From an uncultured Granulosicoccaceae bacterium (lineage in GTDB: Bacteria > Pseudomonadota > Gammaproteobacteria > Granulosicoccales > Granulosicoccaceae), in assembly GCA_937998875.1 (NCBI GenBank), contig CALLBO010000063.1, forward strand, positions 1 through 64,000: 64,000 nt of DNA. The letters are read 5' to 3'. The position numbers and the translations under genes were made by a program. Below are positions 29,442 to 38,917 of this stretch, one piece after another. Position 1 is the first letter of the stretch, and every line of letters starts with the position of its first letter. The notes beneath the pieces were generated by a model, which did no database searches, was not told the DNA's origin, and was given only the letters and a program-made list of their open reading frames with translations.

Positions 29442-30797
29442 CTATTGAACCAACACCGTCTGGCTGTAACCACGGCGCTGAATATCCATTACTGACTTAC
29501 CGGCCTGCAGCGATACTGCATCGATCAACTCTTCCACCGATGTCACCCGCACGCTATTCATAGAAAGCACGATATCACCACGCTCAAATCCGTAGCGCGC
29601 CATTCGACTTCCTGGCTGAACACTGGAAACGGCGACTACCGGCTGACCATTAACAACAAAATTTTCAAACACAGCGCCGTTAAGATGATCGGCAAGTTCC
29701 GCACCGCCGATATAGCTAATCTCAGATTCACCCACAGAGATATCAGTGATGAACTGCTGTTTCTCTCTGATAAATCTGACCTCAACGCGTTCCCCGACAT
29801 TTAGAAGACCAATCGCGTTTTTAACCTCATTCACCGATTGTACTTTGCGACCGTTAATTTCAGTGAGTACATCGCCACGCTTCAACCCTGCAATGTCTGC
29901 AGATGACTCGGGCTCGACACCGGAAATCACCACACCTCGCTTAACCTCGAATATCTGCTGAAGTTCTTCGGTCAGTTCCTGCAATGTGATACCGAATTTG
30001 CCACGTCGCACTTCACCTTCGTTAATCAACTGCTGTGTCAGGTCCTGGGCCAGGTTTGACGGAATCGCAAACCCGATTCCCACATTGCCACCCGACGGAC
30101 CGACAATCGCTGTGTTAATACCCACCAGCTCACCACGCAGATTTACCAGAGCACCACCGGAGTTACCCGGATTTATCGATGCATCTGTCTGGATGAAGTC
30201 TTCAATCTCCTCAATACCGAGTCCACTGCGTCCCAGTGCTGAGACGATACCGGAGGTAACCGTCTGACCCAGCCCGAAAGGATTGCCGATAGCCACAACA
30301 AAATCACCGACGCGTAGTTGATCAGAGTTGGCCCACTGCAATGCGACAAGGTTACTCGCCTCTATCCGGATCAGTGCAATATCAGCGTCCGGATCCTGAC
30401 CGATCAGTGTGGCATTAAATTCACGACCATCGGTTAGCGTGACGAGAATTTCTTCCGCGTTGTCGATCACATGGTGATTGGTGATGACCAATCCCTCTGT
30501 CGCATCGACAATAACACCTGAACCGAGACTTTGCGTCTGCTTGCGTTGCGAGCGCTGCGGCATATCGAAAAAATGCCTGAAAAACGGATCTTCAAACAGA
30601 GGATTGGCAGTGCGCACTGAGCCGCGGGTAGAAATATTAACCACGGCGATGGTGGTTTTCTCAAGCATCGGTGCCAGACTCGGCAACGGCTCGCCGTCAA
30701 CACTCGCGGGCAGGCCACCGGCTGATAGAGTAAACAGCAAACTGAAATTCGCGATCAGTGCGATCGCCAGCAATCTTACAAAGGTTATGATGTTCAT
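29442..30797 (-). CDS. Do-family (DegP/DegQ) periplasmic serine protease
   Basis: The 451-residue HtrA protein has an N-terminal signal segment (~5-28). The trypsin-like domain carries the triad His (ITNHHVID), Asp (DADIALIRI) and Ser (GNSGGAL). Two PDZ domains follow (~265-355 and ~365-450). The length is near DegQ. It acts in envelope protein quality control. A second HtrA gene lies at about 41.1-42.5 kb. The start is ATG. Confidence 0.94.
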   Translation of the reverse strand: MNIITFVRLLAIALIANFSLLFTLSAGGLPASVDGEPLPSLAPMLEKTTIAVVNISTRGSVRTANPLFEDPFFRHFFDMPQRSQRKQTQSLGSGVIVDATEGLVITNHHVIDNAEEILVTLTDGREFNATLIGQDPDADIALIRIEASNLVALQWANSDQLRVGDFVVAIGNPFGLGQTVTSGIVSALGRSGLGIEEIEDFIQTDASINPGNSGGALVNLRGELVGINTAIVGPSGGNVGIGFAIPSNLAQDLTQQLINEGEVRRGKFGITLQELTEELQQIFEVKRGVVISGVEPESSADIAGLKRGDVLTEINGRKVQSVNEVKNAIGLLNVGERVEVRFIREKQQFITDISVGESEISYIGGAELADHLNGAVFENFVVNGQPVVAVSSVQPGSRMARYGFERGDIVLSMNSVRVTSVEELIDAVSLQAGKSVMDIQRRGYSQTVLVQ

Positions 30798-30911
30798 GAT
30801 TGCAAATAGATTTTAGTGTTAGCGCTTAATAGTATTCCAATACACCGGTATTATAGCGGTACAAGTCCATTCAATAGCGGGGCAATAGCAGTAGGGCAGG
30901 TAACCAGCACA

Positions 30912-32444
30912 TCAAGCCACGCTGGCTAATGCAGTTTGCATCCAGGCGTCGAGTTTAGACGATGTTTCTGCAGGCAAATGCAAACCCTTACGAGTCCGTC
31001 GCCACAGGATGTCATCCGCACAGCGAGCCCACTCATTGTGCATCAGGTGACGCACTTCCGCCTCGTAAAGTTCACCGCCAAAATGCACACCAAGATCGGC
31101 AACACTGCTCGCACCATCCAAAAGCGTGTCAATGGTAGTGCCATAGTTGCGTGTGTAGTCGGCAAGCAAGGCTTCAGGAAGCCAGGGATATTGATGCTGT
31201 TTCGTTTTTACAAATGCATCGTAGTCTGCGTTGGGTATGTCTCCACCAGGCAAGGTCGCTGAGGCAGTCCATGCTCCACGAGCGTTACCTGTCTCGGGCA
31301 TCCGCGGCAGGATCATATCAACGACTTCTTCAGATAACTTGCGAAACGTTGTGATTTTGCCGCCGAAAATAGAAGCCAGCGGCGGGCCGCTCTCACTTAA
31401 ATGAATCACATAGTCGCGGGTTACTTTGCTCGCGTTCGCTGCTGCATCATCAAACAAGGGCCTGACACCCGTATAAGACCAAACTACATCGTCTGCGTTA
31501 ACCGGTTTCTTAAAGTACTGACTTACGGCGTCACAGATATAGTCAATCTCGCGTTGCTCGGTTTCGACCGATGCGGGATCACCGGTGACTTCAATATCGG
31601 TAGTGCCAAGCAAGGTATAGTTGTGCTCATAAGGTACGGCAAATAAAACTCGATTGTCTGCGTTCTGAAAAATATACGTGTATTCGTGATCGAACAATTT
31701 GTTAACCACAATATGGCTGCCTTTCACCAGCCGCACACCATGTTCGACTTTATTGCGTTCCTGAAGATTCTGAACTGCCTCAACCCAGGGCCCCGCTGCA
31801 TTAACGACAGATCGGCTTTTAACAGTTCTCACGGTCTCGGTGTTGTTATCGCGAATCTCGACCAACCAGTGATCATCCGCGGCCGTTAAATCTGTACAAG
31901 TGGTTTGCAAAAGAATGTCGGCACCCTTGTCTGCTGCGTCACGCGCGTTTAGTACAACCAGCCGTGAGTCCTGCACCCAGCAATCAGAGTATTCAAAGCC
32001 TGCGGTAAAGTCATCTTTCAATGCTTCGCCACTGACATGTTTTTTCAGATCCACCGACCACGACTTTGGCAGTAATTTTCGACCACCAATGTGGTCATAT
32101 AAAAACAGACCCAAACGGATGAGCCATTTAGGGCGCAGGTCGCGGTGGTGCGGCAAAATAAATCGCAACGGCCAGATAATGTGTGGTGCACTGCGCAACA
32201 GAACTTCCCGTTCCAGCAAAGCATGGCGCACGAGTTTGAAGTCGTAGTGTTCGAGGTAACGCAATCCGCCGTGAATCAGTTTGGTGCTCGAGGATGACGT
32301 GTAGCGTGCCAGATCATCCTGCTCGCAAAGCAATACCCGCAAGCCTCGACCTGCGGCATCACGCGCTACACCAGCGCCATTGATCCCGCCGCCGATTACA
32401 ACAACATCGTAGTCCAATGCGCCATCGGAAGGGGAATCAGTCAT
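30912..32444 (-). CDS. glpD: Aerobic glycerol-3-phosphate dehydrogenase
   Basis: GlpD is a membrane-associated flavoenzyme that oxidises glycerol-3-phosphate to DHAP and passes electrons to quinone. The 510 residues start with the FAD-binding Rossmann motif VVVIGGGINGAGVARDAAGRG (~14). SSSSTKLIHGGLRYLEHYDFKLV and the C-terminal HLMHNEWARCADDILWRRTR are diagnostic. It is the last gene of the minus-strand glycerol run, separated from glpV by 137 bp with a terminator-like hairpin. Confidence 0.97.
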   Translation of the reverse strand: MTDSPSDGALDYDVVVIGGGINGAGVARDAAGRGLRVLLCEQDDLARYTSSSSTKLIHGGLRYLEHYDFKLVRHALLEREVLLRSAPHIIWPLRFILPHHRDLRPKWLIRLGLFLYDHIGGRKLLPKSWSVDLKKHVSGEALKDDFTAGFEYSDCWVQDSRLVVLNARDAADKGADILLQTTCTDLTAADDHWLVEIRDNNTETVRTVKSRSVVNAAGPWVEAVQNLQERNKVEHGVRLVKGSHIVVNKLFDHEYTYIFQNADNRVLFAVPYEHNYTLLGTTDIEVTGDPASVETEQREIDYICDAVSQYFKKPVNADDVVWSYTGVRPLFDDAAANASKVTRDYVIHLSESGPPLASIFGGKITTFRKLSEEVVDMILPRMPETGNARGAWTASATLPGGDIPNADYDAFVKTKQHQYPWLPEALLADYTRNYGTTIDTLLDGASSVADLGVHFGGELYEAEVRHLMHNEWARCADDILWRRTRKGLHLPAETSSKLDAWMQTALASVA

Positions 32445-32503
32445 TTGTATTTAATACTCGTTGTTCGCATTGAGCCCTGTGAAACGAATTGGCGAAGGAG
32501 TGG

Positions 32504-32534
32504 AAAACGGGCTACCCCAAAGCGGGTAACCCGT
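32504..32534 (-). terminator. Hairpin terminator between glpV and glpD
   Basis: An 11-position stem with one mismatch (32507-32517 with 32524-32534) closes a 6-nt loop. On the minus strand it is followed by TTTTCC. It lies 48 bp after glpV and should reduce or stop read-through into glpD. Confidence 0.65.
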
Positions 32535-32581
32535 AACGTAACACTGGCTCAGAATAATGCAAAGTCCAAGCCTTTAGCCTG

Positions 32582-34315
32582 TTACTGATCCCATTGCTTA
32601 ATCAGCTCTTCATAAGCAATAGTTTCACCTTGTGGCTTTTCATTGTCGAGCTTGGCTTTCGCACCACCGTTACCAATCCATTCAGATGCATCTTTGGGCT
32701 CGTTAAGCCGCGGACCACAACCACCGTACACATTAGCGCTTTCATCCGCTGCCTGCATACGAGACATGACCAGGTCCATTTCTTCAGCCAACCGGTCCAT
32801 TGCCTGCTGCGGTGTAAACGCACCGGAGTTCACATCACCGATTTGCTGCCACCAGATCTGTGCAAGCTTTGGATAATCAGGCACGTTAATACCGGTCGGT
32901 GACCAGCGAACCCGATCAGGTGAGCGATAGAACTCTACCAGTCCACCTAGCTTTGATGCTCTTTCAGAAAACGACTCATGATTTACCGAAGAATCACGAA
33001 TAAATGTCAGCCCCACATGGCTCTTTTTCACGTCCACTGTTTTTGAAACCGCAAATTGCGCGTACAACCAGGCGGCTTTGGCACGGTCTGTTGGTGTTGA
33101 TTTCAGGATCGTCCAGGACCCGACGTCCTGATAACCGACCTTCTGACCTTCTTCCCAGTATGGTCCGTGTGGCGAAGGTGCCATACGCCATAACGGATTG
33201 CCTTCATCATCAACGGTGTTGTTACCATCTGATTTCGGGGCAACCATGTCTGCCGTAAATGCGGTGTACCAGAAAATCTGCTGTGCCACATTACCCTGGC
33301 TCAGTGCCGGCAGTGATTGATAGAAATCATAACTTGCTGCACTCGGGGGTGCGTAGCCTCGCAACCATTCATCCCACTTGCGAATCGCATAGACCGCGGC
33401 CGGGCCATTCGCTCCACCACCGCGTGTCACAGAAGCACCGACAGGATTACACGTTCCGGCTTCCATACGAATGCCCCATTCATCGATGGGTATACCGTTA
33501 GGCTCACCCGGGCTACCAGCGCCCGCCATAGACAACCAGGCATCTGTCATACGCCAGCCAAGATCAGGTGCGCGCTTGCCGTAATCCATGTGGCCGTAGA
33601 TATCTACACCATCAATGTTCTTTACGTCGTTAGAAAAAAACTCGGCAATATCTTCATAGGCAGACCAATTAACCGGTACGCCGAGCTGATAGCCGTATTT
33701 TTCCTGAAATGCCGTCTGCAAATCTTCACGGTCAAACCAGTCTTTTCGAAACCAGTATAAGTTTGCGAATTGCTGATCGGGCAATTGATAAAGATCACCG
33801 TCAGGGCCGGTCGTAAATTGCGTGCCCATAAAGTCTTCAAGGTCGAGCGTCGGCAAGGTGACATCAGCGCCTTCACCTGCCATCCAGTCGGTCAGGTTAA
33901 CGGCAAGCTGTAATCGTGAATGCGTACCGATAAGATCCGAATCATTCACATACGCATCATAGAGGTTGCGACCGGTCTGCATTTGCGTTTGAACCGCCTG
34001 CACCACCTCACCCTCACCGAGGATCTGGTGATTGACTTTAATGCCAGTAATTTCCTCAAAGGCTTTGGTCAGTGTTTCAGACTCATAAGAGTGAGTTGGA
34101 ATACCTTCTGAAAGCACATTGACTTCCATCCCCTTGAAGGGTTCTGCGGCTTTAATAAACCATTCCATCTCGGCCATCTGCTCATCTTTGCTGATGGCGG
34201 ATGGCTGAAATTCATCATTGACCCATTTTTCTGCAGCTGCCATGTCTGCAAACACCTGCCCTGTCGTGGCAGTGAGTGCAGCAGCCACGAAGGTTGCTAA
34301 CAATTGTCGTTTCAT
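32582..34315 (-). CDS. glpV: Glycerol ABC transporter substrate-binding protein
   Basis: The 577-residue periplasmic protein has a clear Sec signal (cleavage near TGQVFA-DM) and a family 1 extracellular solute-binding fold. Tryptophan-rich segments such as QQIFWYTAFTADMVAPKSDG and the length match rhizobial GlpV. It sits downstream of both ATPases, both permeases and the DUF2160 subunit, so the whole importer is present. An AGAGGA ribosome site precedes the ATG. Substrate assignment as glycerol comes from the adjacent glpD and glpK. Confidence 0.9.
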   Translation of the reverse strand: MKRQLLATFVAAALTATTGQVFADMAAAEKWVNDEFQPSAISKDEQMAEMEWFIKAAEPFKGMEVNVLSEGIPTHSYESETLTKAFEEITGIKVNHQILGEGEVVQAVQTQMQTGRNLYDAYVNDSDLIGTHSRLQLAVNLTDWMAGEGADVTLPTLDLEDFMGTQFTTGPDGDLYQLPDQQFANLYWFRKDWFDREDLQTAFQEKYGYQLGVPVNWSAYEDIAEFFSNDVKNIDGVDIYGHMDYGKRAPDLGWRMTDAWLSMAGAGSPGEPNGIPIDEWGIRMEAGTCNPVGASVTRGGGANGPAAVYAIRKWDEWLRGYAPPSAASYDFYQSLPALSQGNVAQQIFWYTAFTADMVAPKSDGNNTVDDEGNPLWRMAPSPHGPYWEEGQKVGYQDVGSWTILKSTPTDRAKAAWLYAQFAVSKTVDVKKSHVGLTFIRDSSVNHESFSERASKLGGLVEFYRSPDRVRWSPTGINVPDYPKLAQIWWQQIGDVNSGAFTPQQAMDRLAEEMDLVMSRMQAADESANVYGGCGPRLNEPKDASEWIGNGGAKAKLDNEKPQGETIAYEELIKQWDQ

Positions 34316-34394
34316 ATAACTATCCTCTCCCGTTTATTGTGCTTGTATAACTTAAAATACTCATCACCATGCCAAGCACTGATGGTGAAGTGAT

Positions 34395-34415
34395 TAAAAC
34401 CCGTGCACTGCACGG
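34395..34415 (-). terminator. Hairpin with T tract between glpU and glpV
   Basis: A perfect 6-bp stem (CCGTGC, ACT loop, GCACGG at 34401-34415) is followed on the minus strand by GTTTTAATC. It lies just after glpU and 80 bp before the glpV start. It may be an attenuator or a 3'-end stabiliser. Confidence 0.5.
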
Positions 34416-34423
34416 ATACTTTC

Positions 34424-34708
34424 CTACACCCACCGAAACACGGCAAGTGCAAATAAAGCGGAAACTACAGACCCCCACCAGAGTGGCATATCACTCAGCC
34501 CGAGCCATGCTACATGAATGTAGGCACTGCCAAGCAATGATATAAAAAGTCGATCACCGCGGGTGGTGTCCAGACCCAGTATCCCGACCCGCGGGCTTCC
34601 GCCGGGTTTAAACATCTCCCAGACAAACATCGTGATCAGGCACACTGCAATAAAAATAAAAAAAGCACCGGTGTGCCAAGTCCACGCCATCCACGCTAAG
34701 GGTTTCAT
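34424..34708 (-). CDS. glpU: DUF2160 small membrane protein of the glycerol importer
   Basis: The 94-residue protein has three hydrophobic segments and the DUF2160 pattern (WTWHTGAFFIFI, RVGILGLDTTRGDRLFISLLGSAYIH). In rhizobia this protein is encoded within glpSTPQUV. Its role is unknown but it is consistently linked to this ABC importer. It lies 11 bp after glpQ. Confidence 0.88.
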   Translation of the reverse strand: MKPLAWMAWTWHTGAFFIFIAVCLITMFVWEMFKPGGSPRVGILGLDTTRGDRLFISLLGSAYIHVAWLGLSDMPLWWGSVVSALFALAVFRWV

Positions 34709-34719
34709 GACCTGTTCCC

Positions 34720-35520
34720 CTATACCCTGCCGAGGGCAAAGCCCTTGGCGATGTGTTTACGTACAAACCAGATGACGATTACTCCCGGAATCAGAGTTAG
34801 CGCGCCAGCAGCAGCCAACAAACCCAGCTCATAACCCGCGGTTGATGCAGTCCGGGTCATCACGGCAACAATGGGCTTGGCTGCCACCGAAGTGAGGTTT
34901 TTCGCCAGCAACATTTCCACCCAGCTGAACATGAAGCAGAAAAACGCAGTCACCCCGATACCGGCAGCGATCAATGGCATAAATATTTTTATAAAAAAAT
35001 GTGGAAAAGAATAGCCGTCAATGTACGCGGTCTCGTCGACCTCCCGCGGTACACCGGACATGAACCCTTCGAGGATCCACACTGCAAGCGGTACGTTAAA
35101 AAGACAATGCGCGAGGGCAACCGCTAAAGGTGTGTCAAATAGATTAAGTGCCGAATAGAGCTCAACAAAGGGCAATACGAAAACCGCCGGTGGTGCCATG
35201 CGATTCGACAGCAGCCAGAAAAACAAATGTTTATCACCCAGAAACCGATAGCGTGAAAATGCATAGGCTGCAGGCAAAGCCAGCGAGACGGAAATAACTG
35301 TGTTCATCAGTACATAGCTGATCGAGTTCAGATAACCGTTGTACCAGGAGGGATCAGTAAAAATCGTCTTATAGCTTTCGAGTGTGAATTCCTGCGGATA
35401 CCAACTGAAGCCACCGAGAATTTCGTTGGTGGTTTTAAAGCTCATGTTAAGCAGCCAGTAAATCGGCAGCATTAAAAAAAGAATGTATACGAATACAACT
35501 GCGATCTTTACCCCTCTCAT
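34720..35520 (-). CDS. glpQ: Glycerol ABC transporter permease GlpQ
   Basis: This is a 266-residue inner-membrane permease of the MalG type with six helices. The EAA loop EGFMSGVPREVDETAYIDGYSFPHFFIKI is visible at ~150-178 and contacts the ATPases. The start codon overlaps the glpP stop in ATGA, indicating translational coupling. The name follows the rhizobial glpSTPQUV system and is not the glycerophosphodiesterase GlpQ of E. coli. Confidence 0.92.
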   Translation of the reverse strand: MRGVKIAVVFVYILFLMLPIYWLLNMSFKTTNEILGGFSWYPQEFTLESYKTIFTDPSWYNGYLNSISYVLMNTVISVSLALPAAYAFSRYRFLGDKHLFFWLLSNRMAPPAVFVLPFVELYSALNLFDTPLAVALAHCLFNVPLAVWILEGFMSGVPREVDETAYIDGYSFPHFFIKIFMPLIAAGIGVTAFFCFMFSWVEMLLAKNLTSVAAKPIVAVMTRTASTAGYELGLLAAAGALTLIPGVIVIWFVRKHIAKGFALGRV

Positions 35521-36383
35521 GATTCCTCACCTCGCATCATGGCGGTATAAAATACCCAGCACACCAGTAGTGTCATCAGAAAGTACAAAATACTCATCGC
35601 AGCAGCGATACCGAGATTAAATTCACCGATTGCAGCTTTCACTAAATCAATCGAGAGGAAGGTGGTGGAATTACCCGGGCCACCGCCGGTTAACACGAAC
35701 GGCTCGGTATACACCATGAACGAATCCATAAAGCGCAGCAGCAGTGCGATAATCAAAACACGTTTCATTTTCGGTAGTTGTATATAACGAAATACTGCGA
35801 ACGCGCTGGCACCGTCAATTTTAGCTGCCTGATAGTATGCATCCGGAATGGAAGACAGTCCCGCAAAAGCAAGCAACACAACCAGTGATGTCCAATGCCA
35901 GACATCCATAAGCACTACCGTCATCCATGCAGCAACCGGTTGCTGTGTGTAGTTGTAATCGAACCCCAGCCAGTTTAGTCCGTAGCCGAGCAAGCCAATA
36001 TCAGGCAGTGCAAAGATATTCCACATTGCACCGACAACGTTCCACGGAATCAGCAACGGTAACGCCATTAACACCAGGCAAACAGAAACCCACGGGCCTT
36101 TGCGGGGCATCGCCAACGCCACCAAGACACCAAGTGGAATTTCAATGGCCAGAATGATTGCGGTGTATAAAAACTGTCTTCCAAGTGCGCCATGAAAACG
36201 CGGTGACGATAAAACATCCCGATACCATTTGGTGCCTTCAAAAAAGAACACGCCCGGGCTGAAAGTATCCTGTACTGAGTAGTTCACTACCGTCATCAAC
36301 GGGATGATCGCGTTCAGCGCCACGATCAACAAAACTGGCAATACCAGAAACCAGGCTTTTTGATTGACAGTTTTAGTAGTCAA
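35517..36383 (-). CDS. glpP: Glycerol ABC transporter permease GlpP
   Basis: This is a MalF-type inner-membrane permease. The EAA-like loop SSIPDAYYQAAKIDGASAFAVFRYIQLPKM is clear at ~200-230. I chose a TTG start at 36383, giving 288 residues beginning (M)TTKTVNQKAWFLVLP, with a GGGG run 8-12 nt upstream. It overlaps the end of glpT by 11 bp. The first in-frame ATG-type start (36476) would add 31 residues unlike the family and overlap glpT by 104 bp. Confidence 0.9.
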   Translation of the reverse strand: MTTKTVNQKAWFLVLPVLLIVALNAIIPLMTVVNYSVQDTFSPGVFFFEGTKWYRDVLSSPRFHGALGRQFLYTAIILAIEIPLGVLVALAMPRKGPWVSVCLVLMALPLLIPWNVVGAMWNIFALPDIGLLGYGLNWLGFDYNYTQQPVAAWMTVVLMDVWHWTSLVVLLAFAGLSSIPDAYYQAAKIDGASAFAVFRYIQLPKMKRVLIIALLLRFMDSFMVYTEPFVLTGGGPGNSTTFLSIDLVKAAIGEFNLGIAAAMSILYFLMTLLVCWVFYTAMMRGEES

Positions 36384-37506
36384 GGCGAAATCCCCGGCCT
36401 GCAAATGCGGCATCCAGCCGGCGATCATTTGCATAGATTCCGCACCGCTCTGAATCGAACACAATCTTATGGTCACTGGCCGCTAGTACTTGCCCTTCCG
36501 GCACAATGACGTTCATCGCATGTTCCGCCAATCGTACCTTGGCAATCCGGTGACGGCCCACATTGTCAACGGACTCGAGTGTTACCGGTATCCCCTCTTT
36601 AAAACCCTTTTCAGCAGCATGGTCAGCAGCGTCGGCAAATCGAATAAACTCCGGACGCACACCCAGCTCGACGCGTGCATTGCGTGAAGGTCTGTATTCA
36701 GCGTCCAGTGGGATGGAATGACCGGCAACGACGGCGGTATCACCGCGGATTTCGCACGGCAGAATGTTCATCCCGGGTGACCCGATAAAGTAGCCGACAA
36801 AGGTATGATCAGGTCTTTCGAAAAGTTCTTCCGGTGTGCCGATTTGTACCACTTCACCTTCATACATCACAACAACTTTGTCTGCAAAAGTCAGCGCTTC
36901 GGTTTGATCGTGAGTCACGTAAATCATGGTGTGCGAAAACCGTTGATGGAGCTCTTTTAACTTGGTGCGCAGCTGCCACTTCATATGTGGGTCAATCACT
37001 GTTAGAGGCTCATCAAACAAAATTGCGTTTACATCGTATCGAACCAGGCCACGACCAAGGGATATCTTCTGTTTCTCATCAGCCGTTAAACCTCGCGCCC
37101 GATGAGAAGCTTTGGCACTGAGTTCCAGTGTGTCCAGCATTTCATCAACCCGCTTTCGAATTTCACCGCGATCTACTCCGCGGTTCGCCAGGGGAAACTC
37201 AAGGTTCTGTGCTACTGTCATCGTGTCGTAGATCACCGGAAACTGAAAAACCTGTGCGATGTTTCGCTCCTCCGGCGTTTTAGTAGAGACATCTTCACCA
37301 TCAAATAAAATGCGACCACGTGACGGCACTAACAAGCCGGAGATAATATTCAGCAGTGTCGTCTTGCCACATCCGGACGGACCAAGCAGCGCGTAAGCAC
37401 CACCGTCGTCCCAGACATAATCCATTTTCTTTAACGCAAAATCTTCTACAGTTGCCGGATTGGGGTAGTAGGAATGCGCCAGCCGATCGAGTTTAATCTG
37501 TGCCAC
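36373..37506 (-). CDS. glpT: Glycerol ABC transporter ATP-binding protein GlpT
   Basis: The 377-residue ATPase has Walker A GPSGCGKTT (~43), Walker B NAILFDEPL and H-loop YVTHDQTEA. The signature motif is unusual (ADEKQKISLGRGLV instead of LSGGQ), which is typical of this GlpT subunit rather than damage. A MalK-like TOBE domain occupies the C-terminal third. The start is GTG with GGGAGA upstream. It is distinct from the E. coli glycerol-3-phosphate antiporter of the same name. Confidence 0.9.
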   Translation of the reverse strand: MAQIKLDRLAHSYYPNPATVEDFALKKMDYVWDDGGAYALLGPSGCGKTTLLNIISGLLVPSRGRILFDGEDVSTKTPEERNIAQVFQFPVIYDTMTVAQNLEFPLANRGVDRGEIRKRVDEMLDTLELSAKASHRARGLTADEKQKISLGRGLVRYDVNAILFDEPLTVIDPHMKWQLRTKLKELHQRFSHTMIYVTHDQTEALTFADKVVVMYEGEVVQIGTPEELFERPDHTFVGYFIGSPGMNILPCEIRGDTAVVAGHSIPLDAEYRPSRNARVELGVRPEFIRFADAADHAAEKGFKEGIPVTLESVDNVGRHRIAKVRLAEHAMNVIVPEGQVLAASDHKIVFDSERCGIYANDRRLDAAFAGRGFRLDY

Positions 37507-37508
37507 AG

Positions 37509-38597
37509 CTATCTCCCGTCTACCGAAAAAGACGGCACTCGCGCCAACGATTCATTGGTATTAAAAAGATAGAGACTATCAGGATTCAGATAGATGGAGA
37601 TGGACTCCCCGGCTTCTAAGCGGTGCACGCCTTGTGTTAAAACAACCCAGCGATTGCCAGACACGTCGACATGAATGAAAGTTTCAGAGCCGGTTATCTC
37701 ACTGGTGCCGACAATGGCTTCAAGCTCTATGGTGTTTAGATCTGTGCGTTGCAGTGATAGATGATGCGGTCTGACAGCTGCGGTATAAGTACCGTCTGGC
37801 AGATTCGCAACGGTTTCACTGAGTTCCCCGAGTAATATGTCTTTTAAGCTAACCTGCTTTGAATGCAAAGCTACACTAGCAAGGTTAAAAGGCGGGTCTG
37901 AAAACGTTTGCGCAGTACGCAAGTCACAGGGTCGGTTATAGATCTCAATCGTGTCGTCGAATTGAGTAACCCGACCTTCGTGCAAGGTGACGGTTCGACC
38001 ACCGAGCAACAACGCTTCCTGTGGTTCTGTTGTGGCATAGATAAAGATTGCACCGGTTTCAGCAAAGATGCGAGGTAACTCAACGCGCAACTCTTCGCGT
38101 AGTTTGAAATCAAGGTTGGCCAGTGGCTCATCCAGCAGTACAAGCTCTGCTTCTTTAACCAGTGCGCGTGCAATCGCTGTGCGTTGTTGCTGTCCACCGG
38201 ACAGCTGTAGTGGCGTGCGATCAAGATACGGCTCGAGCTTAAGTAAACTGGCCGCCTCTTTTACTTTCCTGTCAAGCGCCTCACCACGAACTTTTGCCAG
38301 TCGCATGGGTGATGCGATGTTTTCGTAAACGGTAAGCCCTGGATAATTGATGAACTGCTGGTAGACCATTGCCACATTGCGGTCTCGCACCGACTTGCCG
38401 ATAACACTCTTGCCATCCATTGTTATATCGCCGGATGTGGGCTTATCGAGGCCTGCCATCAAACGCATCAGCGTTGTTTTGCCTGCAAGCGTTGGTCCGA
38501 GTAATACGTTAAGCGACCCGCGCTGAAATTGCAGGGACACCTCAGCCATATGATCGTCACGTCCAACGCGCTTACCGACGTTTTTCAACTCAAGCAC
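37509..38597 (-). CDS. glpS: Glycerol ABC transporter ATP-binding protein GlpS
   Basis: This 362-residue ATPase is the first gene of the run. Walker A GPTLAGKTTLM, signature LSGGQQQRTAIAR, Walker B LVLLDEPLANLD and a TOBE domain are visible. The H-loop reads YATTEPQEAL with no histidine at the usual position, as seen in GlpS subunits. It pairs with GlpT (2 bp apart) to form an asymmetric ATPase. The start is GTG. It is divergent from glpK. Confidence 0.9.
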   Translation of the reverse strand: MLELKNVGKRVGRDDHMAEVSLQFQRGSLNVLLGPTLAGKTTLMRLMAGLDKPTSGDITMDGKSVIGKSVRDRNVAMVYQQFINYPGLTVYENIASPMRLAKVRGEALDRKVKEAASLLKLEPYLDRTPLQLSGGQQQRTAIARALVKEAELVLLDEPLANLDFKLREELRVELPRIFAETGAIFIYATTEPQEALLLGGRTVTLHEGRVTQFDDTIEIYNRPCDLRTAQTFSDPPFNLASVALHSKQVSLKDILLGELSETVANLPDGTYTAAVRPHHLSLQRTDLNTIELEAIVGTSEITGSETFIHVDVSGNRWVVLTQGVHRLEAGESISIYLNPDSLYLFNTNESLARVPSFSVDGR

Positions 38598-38917
38598 GCG
38601 GCCACCATTCCTTCGCAGGCGTTGGCCGCCCCCGAAGATAAGAAGATCTTTTCACGCCCCGCAAGGCTCCTTGATGGCTCGCACCTTTTCCTCAATGTTC
38701 TTCGAATAACGTTACCGGTACATTACATGAAAATCGCAGGTAATTGGAAACGCTGGCGCTCTTGGTTTTTCTGCACTGATCATAGCGGGTGCAGAGGTAG
38801 TCGATCGACAGGTGACAAGTAACGAACAAATACTTAGAGTATCCTTCCTGAGTCCTTCACTTCGCGCGCGAAGGCAACAAATAATCGCTTGTGTACACCA
38901 GCAATGATGGATAAAGC
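38598..38917. other. Divergent control region between glpS and glpK
   Basis: These 320 bp separate the importer run from glpK and should hold both promoters and any operator for a GlpR-type regulator. No regulator gene is present in the window. I cannot identify confident -35/-10 boxes or a clear operator palindrome by eye, and I see no gene. Confidence 0.45.
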
